Assembly: GCA_026874595.1 (NCBI GenBank)
Contig: CM049314.1
Span: 63,834,800 to 63,898,799, forward strand
Source of the DNA: Sipunculus nudus
Lineage: Eukaryota; Annelida; Sipuncula; Golfingiida; Sipunculidae
DNA: 64,000 nucleotides
Direction of reading: 5' to 3'
Shown here piece after piece: positions 13,331 through 60,832 of this stretch. Within the stretch, counting starts at the first letter, position 1. Every line of letters begins with the position of its first letter. The notes under the pieces were generated by a model. That model was not told the DNA's origin, did not search any database, and worked only from the letters and a program-made list of their open reading frames with translations. A program made the translations under genes and the position numbers.

Positions 13331-15954
13331 AGGGACCTACGGGTCACGACGCTCAGCTGTTACATATGATAAAAAAATATTATTTAGCAATGAGGCACAT
13401 GCTGGTTTTGTGTGGTAATAAATATAAGCTGTATTATGAGTTGTTGTTGTTTAGCTTATGTATGATTTTGATAGTACCTTAGGAGACAGGGAAGAGGATT
13501 GATTTCATTTATTTTATTAACAAATGGAGTACTATTGTCACACAGATTTTGACTTGGCAATATAACTTATAAGCAGAATATATAATATAAGGGTTTAACT
13601 ATTAATTAAAAAAAATTACAAATATTGTCCCAAATATAATTTTTATTAAAAATAATAAGTGAATCATATGATTTTTTAAAATGAAATATAACTGAAATGA
13701 TTATTAAAATAATATTAAAGAATATATTCATGAATGCATTCATGAATACATTTTGAAAGTATTTGCACTGGTATTCATATACTTTCATTTTTACCTGAAT
13801 TCCCATTCTTTATGCAAGAAATTTTATAATGGAGTACATAATCATATTCGTATTTAAATACAATTACAAAGTATTCGCACCATGTCTGGTATTTATTCAG
13901 TTTTCACCAAACAATGATGTTGAGAATCCAGAATAAACAAAATTCACACATTTAAATAATGATCATAGGTACCTGGTTTTATGGATTTTAATTTTTTTAA
14001 AAAATAACTGTAATAAATTCATTTTGGACTAATTTCACATCAATGTACACACTAGACACAGTAGGAATCTAGATTAATATTATCAACTGCATTTTTGTCT
14101 ATCATTAATTTCCATCATATGATCCCTAATGATTAGTAATGAATGATATAATTTACTTCTTTATCATTAAAATTGAACTGAAAAATACCATAGGTGACTG
14201 CATGGTGTTATTTGGAATATGTGACATTCTATCCATCGATACAAGATTCTTATATCATCAGTAACTGCAAGTTAATTTCCTGTTATTATAAACTAACAAA
14301 TTCCTTTTCTATTTTTCATTAATTTTTTATTAAAAACCAATAAAAATTTATTAATTTATTGTTTATTGTTATGTAGTTGGTTAAAACTACTAGATGAGTT
14401 GGGTTGGACACCTGGATCAACTGTGGGTGGCCATAAGCTGCCTGGATTCCCTGTATGCCTCGCCTCAAGCATGCATGATTTTCTGACAGTTCAACAAGGT
14501 CAACATACAGGTGACTCAAGAGGGGCTGGAGAGAGCCAAAGTCTGACAGGGTCTCATAAAAACATTAATAAAAGCTACAATTTTTGGCCAATTTCTTTCA
14601 GCTTTCTAAACTTAAAAGCTGAAATCCTTATGTGTGCATGATATGAAAATTATATCAACAGTGCTCACAGGAAACAAACGTGCCATGGTCAAAGTTGGGC
14701 AAAATTTAAGTTACAAATTTTACATTTATACTAATATCTTATAAAATTTGAAAAATTCATAACTAATTTTGGGTATTCAATTGAATCTTGATTAAATAAT
14801 GTTACATCCCTGACAAAAAATCTCTGGCTTCAGCAATCCCCTTGTTAAGGGAGTAAATATATTTCTTGATTTTTTACAAAGTGCATTATGTTTGGGCCCA
14901 TAACTTAAAACAATTACGCAATACTGACATCATTCTGCCATGTGCATAGAGAATGAAAAATATGTATATTATTTATGATTAAAGTCAGATCAGTGGTTTT
15001 GATATTAGGCAGTCTTGAAGTGTTACAATGGGTTTTTAATGGAAAAATGAGGTTTTTCATTAATATCTTGAAGGTATTAAGTCCTAGTGACCAAATTCTT
15101 GGCATGGTAGGGGATTTTGGAGACATCTAGCTGTATGCCGAATTTAAGGAACTAAGAGCTGAAGCTGGGGAGCTGTGCTCTTGCAAACTGCATAACACTA
15201 GCTTGATGTAAACAATATGTTACATGGTGCTTGAAAACTTGAATAAAATCTACAGTTTTTGATCAACTGGTTTCAAATTTTTGGTGTTAACAGTTGAAAA
15301 GGTAACAAAAACATGCTGTGAAAATTAAATCCACAGTACTTACAGGAAAAAAACGTGCAATGGTCAAAGTTGGGCAAAATTTAAGGTACCAATTTTTTAT
15401 TTTTATTAATATTTTAAAAAATTTAAAAGATTTTCATCTAATTTTGGGTATACAATTTAATTTTGATTAATCAAAGTTATATTACTGGAAAAAAGGTCCA
15501 TAGCTTTAACATGTTTTGTGTTAAGTGATCAAATATCTTTCCTGATTTATTACAAAATGCATTATGTTTGGGTCCATAACTTTTTAAAATTATATAATAC
15601 AGACATATTTTCTTGAATGTACATAGGATCTATATAGAGGAATATTTATGGTAAATATGAGGAAAAACAGATGAGTGGTTTTGATATTAGGCAGTCCTGA
15701 AGTGTGAAAATAGGTTTTTAATAAAAAATTGAGGTTTTTCCTTAATTTCTCAAAGGAACGAAGTCGAAAAGACCCAGTTTTCGGCTTGGTAGGAGATCTT
15801 GGGGACATCTAACATTATGCCGAATTTTGGATTCCTAGGTCTTATGGTTTCAAAACGTGCCACATCTACGAACGGACGGAAGGACGGACAGACGGACGGA
15901 TGACGGACAATGGACCATGACTATAGCTCAGATGACTTATAGTCAGCTGAGCTA
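13331..15954 (+). mobile_element. Helentron/HINE-like tandem-cored element, copy 2
   Basis: The left end (GACCTACGGGTCACGACGCTCAGC region) matches that of the element starting near 36966. The right end is GACGGACAGACGGACGGATG followed by the hairpin around GCTCAGATGACTTATAGTCAGCTGAGC, ending at about 15954. The core contains a diverged tandem duplication with a period of about 674 bp: the word ATGGTCAAAGTTGGGCAAAA occurs near 14687 and 15360. A short frame at 14319-14519 (-) has no recognisable domain. The element ends about 230 bp past the PEX1 stop codon, so it may form part of the PEX1 3' UTR. Confidence 0.65.
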
Positions 15955-16182
15955 ATTATTAAGTACAATCAAATTTTGTGTATCATGGCTGGTTTGCAAT
16001 GCTTATACATTTCATAACCCTGCAAATGATACCTTTTTTTACCTAGCAACTCATTATATACATATATGTAATTTAGGTTGTCCTTTATGCATTTTACATG
16101 CGTTACTTCTGTATTACAGTAATATAAATCCATTGATTTGTCCTAAAAGAGCACTGGATAATAGATGATCCAGGAATTAATT

Positions 16183-50980
<34,798 letters not shown>

Positions 50981-51300
50981 CTTGTCAAACTGTAAATAGT
51001 TTCATTTGTCAAGCAAAGTCCACAACCCTAGATTCCCAGGGCGCTGCCATATTGAAAGTGGGATCATTCTAAATATTTATTATTTCCACAAGAATATCGT
51101 GATTTGTCAAATATATTTAGAAATACGTGATTAATTATGATTCTATTAAAGAAAATATCTATAATTACTTTAAAATTAAGAAAGTAGAAATTGATTCAAG
51201 CTTCTAGCAATATATAGAATAAAGAAGTAATTTATTCAATGATGTCTCCATACCCCGGAAGTTTTTCTGACAGTTCACGTGACTATATGTTTTGGTGAAA
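50981..51300. promoter_or_regulatory. Divergent PEX1 / WDFY promoter region
   Basis: Only 320 bp separate the two start codons, which face away from each other. Recognisable motifs are CAATATGGC (YY1-like, minus strand, 51046-51054), ATTCCCAG (ZNF143-like core, about 51032-51039), CCGGAAGT (ETS-like, 51255-51262) and TTCACGTGAC (E-box/CLEAR-like, 51274-51283). There is no TATA box at a fixed distance. Motif function is inference; the head-to-head layout is seen directly. Confidence 0.7.
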
Positions 51301-51452
51301 ATGGCTACGGATATCAAGCGAGGGGGCACGGCCCCTTCAGGAAACGTGAGAAAACCCCAATTAATGAATAAAATTGAAGGCCACAGCGACGATGTCAATC
51401 AGGCTGTCATTATTCCTAAAGAGGACGGAGTAATTAGCGTTAGTGATGACAA
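51301..51452 (+). CDS. WDFY2: WDFY1/WDFY2-type WD-repeat FYVE protein, exon 1
   Basis: Starts MATDIKRGG and encodes 50 codons plus two bases. The block [20 protein letters not shown] then VISVSDDK matches the first WD repeat of WDFY1/WDFY2 (human KIEGHQDAVTAALLIPKEDGV). Donor GTAAGT at 51453. WDFY proteins have seven WD repeats with an inserted FYVE finger that binds PtdIns3P on early endosomes. Only the first blade is in this window, so assignment to WDFY2 over WDFY1 follows the usual invertebrate single-copy naming. Confidence 0.88.
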
Positions 51453-52650
51453 GTAAGTGATAATCATTCAGTCCAGTTAGCACGCTTTGTGGTGTCTGCA
51501 TATGAAAGACGCAACATGATCTAACCGGTGTTGCGTCTGTAACGGTTAACAATACCCTTTGTGTGAAAATGTATTATATTTTGACCATAAAACTCTGTCA
51601 TACAATTCAGTGATCATTGGATTCCATATTAGAAACTGTTAAATTTTCTTTACGTTAAACATTTTAATTTATTGCGTTTCTATAATGTTGATCCTTTTTT
51701 ACATTGTACAGTGATGCATATGTTATTGTGTTAATTGTTATGATTAGTTGTAGTATGTAGTTCAATGACTGTAATAGTAAACAAATGACGCATAACCATA
51801 TGATATTAAAATATGTCATAGTATAACTGATAAAAACAATTTTTTTGTAGAGAAGTGTATGATATTTAGTGGATATATGATTTGTTTCATCCATGTACTT
51901 TTAAAAATAAAATAAAATATAAATACAAAAAAACAATCCATATTTTCATTTTTTTGTATTCTTATGTAATGTAAAGACAAAAATAAAATAAACAAAAACA
52001 AATATTTTATATTTAAATAACACCAATTTAAAATAATTTTTCATTAAATCACACTTATTAGGTTCATACTACACATGTGTTTTTAGATAAATTTTATTCA
52101 ATTATATTTTTTGCAAGTTGATAACAAGAAGTAATAAATTGGTAAGTGCTGCCATTATACCACTTAATAATTTAGAATGATGGGCTTAATTATATGCTGC
52201 TATATATTGTTTTTGTGAATAATAATGGATTTGACAGCAATTTAAGAATTACTAATTTTAATCTAGCTTTAAAGTGTAAAATTGTGTACATAAATAACAT
52301 GAACACACCAGTGACAAACAATTTATTTTTCATATGCAGGCTTACCACATGCTATCAGTGACTTTTGGATGTTTGAGTTTCAAGAAACTTCCATTTTCAA
52401 GTAAAATGGCTAAATAATACTTTAAAAATTTATTTAATAAAGAATGGTAAATTTTAAATAAGTAGGCTTTTATTTGAAATTTTGCATACATTTGAACTTT
52501 TTATATGACAACCAGTCAGCTACTCTTGTGACTTCAAAGCAAAATTCAGGAAATCCTGGTGATTAGTCACATGACACAATGTGGTGATCTATGATTACAC
52601 CATTAAGTAGAGTTGGGGTATGTACACATGAGTCAGTGTTATCTGACTCT
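51453..52650. other. WDFY intron 1, 5' part
   Basis: AT-rich, no exon or element recognised. Confidence 0.5.
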
Positions 52651-52654
52651 GACA

Positions 52655-53090
52655 TGATAAGCTAGCTCTCTCTTTCTGTTTCTCTCTTTCCTCATCCTTT
52701 TTTTTCTTGTCTTTCTCTTGTACTTTCTTAAATTCTCACTATCTTATACTTTCCTCCTATTTTTGCAGTGTCATTTCTTCCTTCCTTTCTTCATTCATTC
52801 ATTCTCTCTTTTATCTCTTCTTTCTTTCTTACTCTTTCATTCTCATCTTCTCTCTCTCCCTTTTCTTATGGTTCCTTTCTTCCTTTTCATTTCCTATTTC
52901 TTTCTTTCTCTCATGGTACCTTTTACCTTTCATTCTGTCTTCTTTTCTTTTACTCTTTCTTTCTCTCTTGTATCACCTGTTTTACTTTCTTTTCTCACTT
53001 CCTTTCATTCTCACTTTCTTTCACTCTTCCTTTCATAGCATCTTTCTTTCTTTCTCTCCTGTAGAACTCCTTTCATGCTTTCTTTATTGC
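52655..53090 (+). repeat. 435-bp polypyrimidine (CTTT)n-rich tract
   Basis: Almost only C and T on the plus strand, with CTTT/TTCC/TCTC words. The open frames across it (about 100-140 residues of Ser, Phe and Leu) are composition artefacts. Such tracts can form triplex DNA. Confidence 0.9.
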
Positions 53091-53655
53091 TTTATTTCTC
53101 ATCCAGTGCCTGTACTTAAATGATGACAGATAGGATAAATATGCAACTGCACACACTGTTAATGACCAGACAAATACATGGTTTAGAGAGGTTAGGGGTC
53201 TGGGCATTATAATTCAGAGCACCAGGTGTAGGTTGGGATGGTCAAGCCCAGAATCTCAAATTAACTGGTAAGGATACTTAACTTACAGTTAATGAATGGG
53301 TAATTAACTTGATAATGTTTTCTTGGCTTTGATGTAAAGTTCCATCACAAGGACCGGACCAGCAGGAAGAAGATGCCAGTTAGTTTGTAAAATGAAGCTC
53401 ACAGGGTACTGAGGGAAGGTGTAGAGAGGATGGTATGTCATTGTTATAAAAACACCAGGGTAGGCTGGACCAGGGCAACTTCTTAAATAACAGTCTAAAG
53501 AATGAGAATGTTATGTAATCAATGATTATGGCACCATCTTAAAACTGTCCTAATACATGCTTTTTGTATATGTATAATATATTCAAAATTAGTTCAAAAC
53601 CAATTCATACAGCTTTAACCCAGAACCAGTGAGGACACAGCATATTCATGGAAAC
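53091..53655. other. WDFY intron 1, spacer
   Basis: No exon recognised. Confidence 0.4.
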
Positions 53656-55640
53656 CAAATATTATATAATATTTTCTGGATTAAAAATCAGTAAGGATAA
53701 ATCTGTTATTTTGCCATAAAGGAAAGATAATAACCATATGAAAAATAAGATAGAAGATTTAGGCTTGGTATATACAGATAAAGGAATAATGCTATTAGTA
53801 GTGAAGATCACTCCCTCACTTGAAGATATGGTTCATGAAAACTTTGCCTCAGTAAAAACCAAAATAAATAATATATTAGCAGTATGGAATGCTCAAAAAC
53901 TAACACCAATTGGTCAAATAACTGTATTAAAGAATTTGTTTTATCACAGTTGATATATAATCTTTCAGTTCTACCTACACCCAGTCAATCATTCATGAAA
54001 CAAATTAAGTGACGTATATATAAATTTATTTGGGGAATACATAATGACTTAAAAAAGACAAACTCTAATAGCATCTATTGAAAAAGGAGGCCTGGATATG
54101 ATTGAGATCTCAATAAAGAATGTAGCTTTAAAATTGGTGTGGATAAAGGGTTTATTAGATAAAAGTCCACAAAATGTCTGGAGGAAAATTGTTCAGGATT
54201 TTTCAATCTCGGAGAATTATCTTTCAATTGTAATCTAGCACCTAAACATGTAAAATATTTATGAAATATAAACATCCTTTTTGGGAAGAAATTATGCGAC
54301 ACTGGGGCAATGAAAAGCTTCTATGTCCCAGAAACTTACATTTAGAAGAAGTTACATATGTCACCATTTATATGGTTTAGTTCTCATATAAAAATTAATG
54401 ATAAAATTTTATTTTACAAATTGCTTTTCAGTAAAGGAGTCATTTTTGTAACAGATTTAGTTAAAATGATAAAAGGTACAAATAAGTTTATGAGTAATAA
54501 AGAATTTATTGGTAAGTATGAGGTTAAAATAAATTTTTTGAATTATATTAGTACACTTCAAGCAATTTCACGAAAATGGAAGCAAATCATAGTGAATGAG
54601 AACAAAGAAATAATATCACCTAGAAATTTACAAAAACTTCTAAATACTGTGCTAACTAAAAAGAAAGGAGGAAAATTTATATATGATTAACTGGTGGACC
54701 AACTTATAGTCCCTCCAAAAAAATTCAATTAAAAAATTGAAAGATGATTTTATCGCAGTTACTGATACAGATGTGTACCAGGAATTTTCCAAGATATATG
54801 TGACCACAATATCAGCTAACTTGAACTATGAATATTTCAATATTACATTCTTCATCATAGGCTGACTTTGAATCCATTTCTCTGTAAGTTAAATATTATC
54901 AATTCAAGTAAATGCACTTTTTGTAAAGAGGAAGAGGAAACTTTGGTTCATTTATTCTGGGAATGTTCTTTTACAGCTTCACTCTGGTCAGATATTCAGA
55001 TTATGCCAAGCAGCCAAGAGTCTATAGAGTTCTATTATCAAATTTATCCAATAAAGAATTTCTCTTTAATAATAGTGAACATGATTGGATAAACATACTC
55101 ACATTAGCAACCAAAAACTATATATATATATAATTGAAGATGCTACAAGTAAATACACACATTTCAGGGTTTTGGTGTGTACATGAAAGATTTACACAAA
55201 ATTGAACAAAATATAGCAGTTAAAAGAGGTAAGATAAATAAACACCACATTAAACGGGATAAACTTTTATTAGTTTTAAGCATAATAAAGTAGCTAAAGC
55301 AAACCTCCATTAAAAAAAACTAATTGATTAATTAAACCAACTAAGTAGCAGTAATTCGACTTATTCATATGGGATAAATACTTTTATTCAGTGTTGTAGG
55401 TTCTTTTGTGTGATTCTTTTCTGATCTGGTTCTATCATTCCCAAGGTTAAATTAGTTGCTAAAGATTCTGTGAAACTTGATTCTCAAACGAATATAGCCA
55501 GTGACATGTCTATTACATGTTTGTGTGTTGTTATGTTTATTATGTATTTGTGTATATTTACATCTATGGTTGTACCATTTGTATGTATTCTTTTGTACTC
55601 TTTTTTGTTAATGAACTTGTTATAAATAAAATATTTATTC
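53656..55640 (+). mobile_element. 5'-truncated L1/Tx1-like LINE remnant
   Basis: Begins with FSGLKISKDKSVILP, the palm-end block of L1-type RT. It continues with ITPSLEDMVHENFASVKTKI and LTPIGQITVLKNLF at 53738-53953. After frame breaks, IYKFIWGIHNDLKK-like and GLLDKSPQNVWRKI segments follow. The C-terminal zinc finger is at 54868-55092: KCTFCKEEEETLVHLFWEC (C-x2-C-x8-H-x4-C). Several frameshifts and stops are present. The 3' end is near 55640 with an AATAAA word at 55626. Confidence 0.78.
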
Positions 55641-56953
55641 TATAAAAAATTTATATTTATTCTTTGCTATTTCATTGAGTCTGTTATCTTAAATTAAGTG
55701 AATCAACAGATTCGCCAACTGGTGATATTGCAGTGAGCAAATGTTTGTGTTCTGATTTTTCACATAGACCAGAGAGAGGGTGAATGTTAGTAACAGCTCT
55801 GATTTCTACCCTACTCTATAAGATCTCAGCTATGGAGGCAGGGTTGCTCTGTCCAATTAATGGAATTGAACCCAAGGAAGCAGAAAGGATTGCTTCATAT
55901 GTGTGTTTACAGAGCTCACAGACAAATTCCTAGGACATTTCCAAGACATTTCAAGGAATTTTATAGCATTTACCGGGACAAAGAAGTTAGCATGACAAAG
56001 TGGTAAATTTGTATGGCAATTTTTATCTCATATGTAACGGATGAAAATAGAAACCAGGCCCATAGCTAGGTAACCAGTGACACACAAGTCGGATATCTAC
56101 CGCTTCGCTTATAAAGCAAGCTTCACTAGCCAGGCCGGAAGGATTGCTTTTGTATGTCTGGTTACATTCACCCTCTCTCCGAGGACGTTCTGATCCCACG
56201 TTGAACGTGGGATTCTACCCGGGGGTCACATACGTGAACTGGGTGGGGCTTTATGCCACAACACTGACTCCCTGTATCCTACTTCTGACACTACTGTAAC
56301 AGGTGAAAATAGAAACCAGGCCCGAAGCTGGGTTTGAACTGTAACCTGTGACACACGAGTCAGGCGTTCTAATGCTTCGCTAATAAAGCAAGCTTCACTA
56401 GCAAGGCAAGTTGGAACGCTTTTGTGTGTCCGGTTACATATGATATATCTACATTCAATCAGGACTATTTCCAAACATTTAATTGTCATCCCAATACTAG
56501 GATGAATCATCAAGCTAAATTTCTATCAAAAATCCATTTGCAACATTATCATTGATCTGGTGAGCTGACTAACAGTTGTTAGTTCACACTGAGAAACCTT
56601 TTTTTTCCTGGATGGGAGGTAAAAGTATTTGGTTAAAAGCCTGGCACTGGTTTGTTAGCTCTTGGTTGACCTTGGCCTGAGATAGACAGGTATTGACTGA
56701 ATTGTTCATTTATTATGGGCTGAGCCTTCAGCCAGTAAACATCTTGTTTATCATGTGTTCAAGGCTAGATAATGGCCTGAAGAGTACATTGATTAATTCT
56801 CATCCTGATAATCAACAATACTTGACTGCTGTGTTACGTCACAGTCATATATTTAAACACCTAGCAGACAAATGAATGTTGAAATTTGAAAAATAAATAA
56901 AGATGTGTATATAAAATGAAATCTGATGTATTATTTGTATTAAGTGCATCATT
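55641..56953 (-). repeat. tRNA-like SINE pieces in a composite repeat
   Basis: On the minus strand, copies at about 56170-56036 and 56455-56298 contain TTAGCGAAGCATTAGAACGC (A-box-like) and, 30 bases on, AGGTTACAGTTCAAACCC (B-box-like). They are flanked by GGTTAC/GTAAC words: GTAACGGATGAAAATAGAAA at 56036 and GTGTGTCCGGTTAC at 56455. A more worn relative lies at 55770-55910. The tRNA origin is a pattern call; no functional tRNA is claimed. Confidence 0.5.
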
Positions 56954-57511
56954 CAGTGATGTAGAACTTTAGTCCAGACTTGGACTTGAGTCCAGACTAG
57001 AGTCCACTTATTCCAGGACTCGGACTTTGACTGGAGGTTCCTGGTATTGGACTTGTACACAGATTCAAGGTCAGTACTCAAGAAATCTGGCCAAGTCTAT
57101 CCCGAGTCCAGTAGAATAAAAAAAATGTCATGTATGGTCTGACATTCAGATTGGAAAACCTACCATAAAGACTTATAAGTGTGGACTAATGACAGAACAC
57201 AAACAAATTTAGACTATATTCCAATATATGTATAACTCAGTCTGTGCATTGGGAATAAAATGTAATTCAACATTAAAGTAAAAGTCATGTGAAAATTGAC
57301 TGAAAATGCACCTGGTGATCTCTGATTCCCATTCTAGAGTGCTTTCAATTAAGACATGTTGGACTCGGACTTGACTCAAGTTCCAAAGGAATCAGACTCA
57401 AAGGTGGATTTGGACTCGAACCTTAAAACTTCAGACATCGAATAAGACTCAAGTGATTTGGACTGGGACTTGCACTCGTACTCCGATGATGTGGACTCAA
57501 ATACATCACTG
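56954..57511. mobile_element. hAT-like MITE made of GGACTNNAGTCC words
   Basis: Left end CAGTGATGTAGAACTTTAGT, right end TACATCACTG, flanked by GCATCATT (946-953 of 56 kb) and GCATCAGT (57512-57519). This is an 8-bp duplication with one mismatch, as expected for hAT. The inside is packed with half-palindromes such as GGACTTGAGTCC and GGACTCGGACTTGACTC. Confidence 0.82.
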
Positions 57512-57952
57512 GCATCAGTGAAATATTTTACTTATCAATTTTGTCATCCTCTTTCAGATTTGTTCCTGAAAGTTTAATATTTTCAATATTGAACTATCAG
57601 TATATTTAAGGGTTAAATTAATCAAAGTTAACATTTATAGTGACATGTACATGTACTGTCATACAGATTTTGGATTTTATAAATCAGGTATTTTGGTCCT
57701 GTTTTATTTAAATTATTTGTGCATTTATTTATTTGGACCAAATTAAATGTGCAAACAAAATATACAATTAATTGTATATTTTGTTTTATATATTATGTAT
57801 CCTTTTACAAATATTTATGTATGTATTTCTGTCGTTATGATTTCTATTATCATAATATACTTTTTTTATGATTTCTATATTATGATAATATTCTGTTCAT
57901 AATTCATATTTCATATTTTTTAACACAAGTGCTTTTGAGTATATATATATAA

Positions 57953-58007
<55 letters not shown>
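57512..58007. other. AT-rich spacer ending in (AT)n
   Basis: No exon. The (AT)n tract at about 57940-58007 directly borders the first palindrome element. Confidence 0.6.
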
Positions 58008-58209
58008 GTCACAGTGGAGATTGATTGTGATTTCCACTAGACTCAAGCCAAGGGAGATCCCAATTATGAGAAGATATTAATTTCCCCAAGAGAGATTACG
58101 ATTGTGATTTCCGCTGGGCTCAAGCCAGTGGAGATCCCAGTTGTGATCTCTCCTAGGGGAGATTCCAATTGTGATCTCACCTAGTGAAATTTCCAATCTC
58201 CACTGTGAC
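58008..58209. mobile_element. Palindrome-word element A
   Basis: 202 bp. Left end GTCACAGTGGAGATTG; right end is its mirror, CAATCTCCACTGTGAC. Internal palindromic word CTCTCCTAGGGGAG, separated by 'ATTGTGATCTC'-type spacers. Bounded on both sides by ATATATAT. No coding frame. Confidence 0.82.
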
Positions 58210-58217
58210 ATATATAT

Positions 58218-60318
58218 GTCAGAGACGAGATTGAAATCCAGGCGGATTTTAAATTCGCCTAGACGAGATTGCGATTGTGATCTTGCCTAGGCGAGATTAA
58301 AATCCATCATTGGGCAGGCCATGATTTTAATCTCGCCTAGGCGAGTTTAAAATCTGTCTGGTGTCATCCAGGCGAGTTTAAAATCTGCCTGATATCACTT
58401 GGGCGAGTTTAAAATCTGCCTAGGCGAGATTAAAATAGTGATCTGATCTAATTTCCCAATAAATTATGCATTGTAATTGACTTATGAAAGATGTTTTCAG
58501 TCAGATTTTAAATATTTTAACACTGAATGGTTACGTATAGTTCACAAGTTATATATTTATTAATATTTACAGAACATTATATTATTAATTAAATAATTAA
58601 CATTAATTTTGGAAATGGAATATTTTATATTATATATTTTTTTATTGATATGGTTATGTATAGTTCACAAGTAATATATATTTAATATTATTTACAGAAT
58701 ATTATAATATTTATGTAATAATTAACATTAATTTTTTTATTTTATATTTTTATTTATAAACTATGTAATAAGAAACTTACATTGGTATTGTATATGGTAT
58801 ATTCAAATGATATATTATGTGGGCTGCTGCTGATTATTAACATAATAATTTTGTTGTCAATATTAATTTGAAGGGAAACTGGTATTAGTAATATTAGTAA
58901 TGTAGTATTTTAAAAAGACAAAAGGAACATAGCTCATGTATTTTTTATCAATATAATTCAATGCATGTTCACATGCATAAATGATCTATTACTCTATGAA
59001 TCTCGAAATCATATTTTTTCTGATATGATATAATACTGTCCAAAAAAAGGCAGTTATCTTGTATCACAGTCTACATAAATATTGAAGCTCACAAAATGCC
59101 TCACAAAACATTAAAAAAAAGATCAGAAGAATATTATATACATTATAAGAAAAGACTAAATAAGACAAAGAAATATTCACTTGCATATATCTGTGTATCA
59201 ACTTTTACCTTTTCTCATATGATGTTTAATTACCTAAAAAAGGATGGTGTATCAAAGTCCATCATAAATACTGATACCCTGCATATTTTGTACCATAAGT
59301 GTACATGTTTTGACTGTTGAGTGTTGAATACCTTGGAGAAAAGAAACATTTGAACTGGATCAACCAACTAATTTGTTCTGTTTGTCCTGTAAGAGTTATC
59401 AAATAGGATGATTGTTTATGTTGATGTGTAATATACTCATTAAATAGTGAAGTAATAGCTATCTAAACTAATCTATCTGTCTATCTATCTATCTATGATT
59501 GATTCAGTATGCAAGTGGATGACTTTTTCCCCCAGATTTGCTCTTCATAATATCTCATAAGTGTGCTTCAATATACCTCTTGTTACTCCCTAATTGCCAT
59601 ATATTTAAATACAATTACAAATTTTTTTTTTAAATTATTAGTGATATTTACAATCCCAAGGTTTTTAAGAAAACTGGAGAAAAAAAATAAAGATTAATTA
59701 ATGTTTAGCAAATAATTGGTATGATAAGGATGCGGTAGACCACATGAAATACATCAAAGGTTCAAATAATAATCAAATATCTATTTCATAATTCTGTTTC
59801 CAAAATTAATGTTAATTTATTATATGAATAATTATTACATTACTGTAAAATAGTTAATTATTACATTAATACTATAATATTCTGTAAATATTAATGAATA
59901 TATTACCTTTTAACTATATATAACCATTCAGTGTTAAAATATTGAAAATCCGACTGAAAACATCTTTCATATGTCAATTACAATGCTTAATATATTAGGA
60001 AATTAGATCAGATCACTATTTTAATCTCGCCTAGGCAGATTTTAAACTCGCCTATGTAATATCAGACAGATTTTAAACTCGCCTGGATGACATGACACCA
60101 GACGGATTTTAAACTCGCCTAGGCGAGATTAAAATCCTGGCCTGCTCCATGATGGATTTTAATCTCGCCTGGGCGAGATTGAGATTGTGATCTCGTCTAG
60201 GCAAGTTTAAAATCTGTCTAGCCGAGATCACAATTGCAATCTCGCCTAGGCGAGATCACAATCGCAATCTCATCTAGGCCAATTTAAAATCCGCCTGGAT
60301 TTCAATCTCGTCTCTGAC
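58218..60318. mobile_element. Palindrome-word foldback element B
   Basis: 2101 bp. Ends GTCAGAGACGAGATTGAAAT and its exact mirror, with inverted arms of roughly 400-500 bp at each end. The outer part of each arm holds several copies of CTCGCCTAGGCGAG, joined by 'ATTAAAATC' or 'TTTAAAATCTG' spacers. Flanked by ATATATAT at 58210-58217 and 60319-60326. The unpaired centre has a 74-codon Lys-rich frame (59096-59320) with no known domain. Confidence 0.88.
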
Positions 60319-60326
60319 ATATATAT

Positions 60327-60420
60327 GTCACAGGCCAGATCTAAATCAAGTCCAGTTTAGAATTGGTCGAGGCCAGTTCACGATTGGGATCTGGTCTAGG
60401 CTAGTTCTAAACTGGAAAAG
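60327..60420. mobile_element. Palindrome-word element C, left end only
   Basis: Starts GTCACAGGCCAGATCTAAAT straight after an ATATATAT spacer. Contains CCAGTTCACGATTGGGATCT and GGTCTAGGCTAG-type words. No mirrored right end was found before 64000, so it is truncated or rearranged. Confidence 0.6.
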
Positions 60421-60832
60421 TAGAAAACACATTTCTGTTAAAATCAGTTTTATTCACACATGATAGTACTAAACCCATCACATACATGTAAGTTGAAAAA
60501 AAGCACACCTGATATATACATAGTAGTTCTTAGCACACTTGATTCAATTATAAAGATTTCTAGATGTGAATATTTTAAATCTAAAATTCAGTGAATATAA
60601 ACATCTATGTTAGATTGACTAACACATCTGACAAGTTGTCATTGAGCTTCTGACATCTATACATGTTAAGTTCAACCATGAAAAACATATACCTGTTATT
60701 TTATATGCTAATTTTATTTCTTTTTTAACACTTGAACAGTTCAGAATTAATGTGAAAGAAAGATAATCAAAATTTCTTTATGAAAAAGAGAAATAAGTAT
60801 GAAAAAAATTCAAAGAGTTAAGTTGGCATCAA

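Noticed and set aside
14319-14641. Frames inside the 13.3-15.95 kb element as captured exons
   Set aside because: Both strands give plausible-looking short peptides but no recognisable domain, start or splice context.
52707-53123. Ser/Phe/Leu-rich frames of up to 138 codons
   Set aside because: They lie entirely in the polypyrimidine tract; three overlapping frames of similar composition show it is not coding.
59096-59320. 74-codon Lys-rich frame as a transposase
   Set aside because: Far too short, no catalytic residues seen, and AT-rich composition explains it; kept only as a note in element B.
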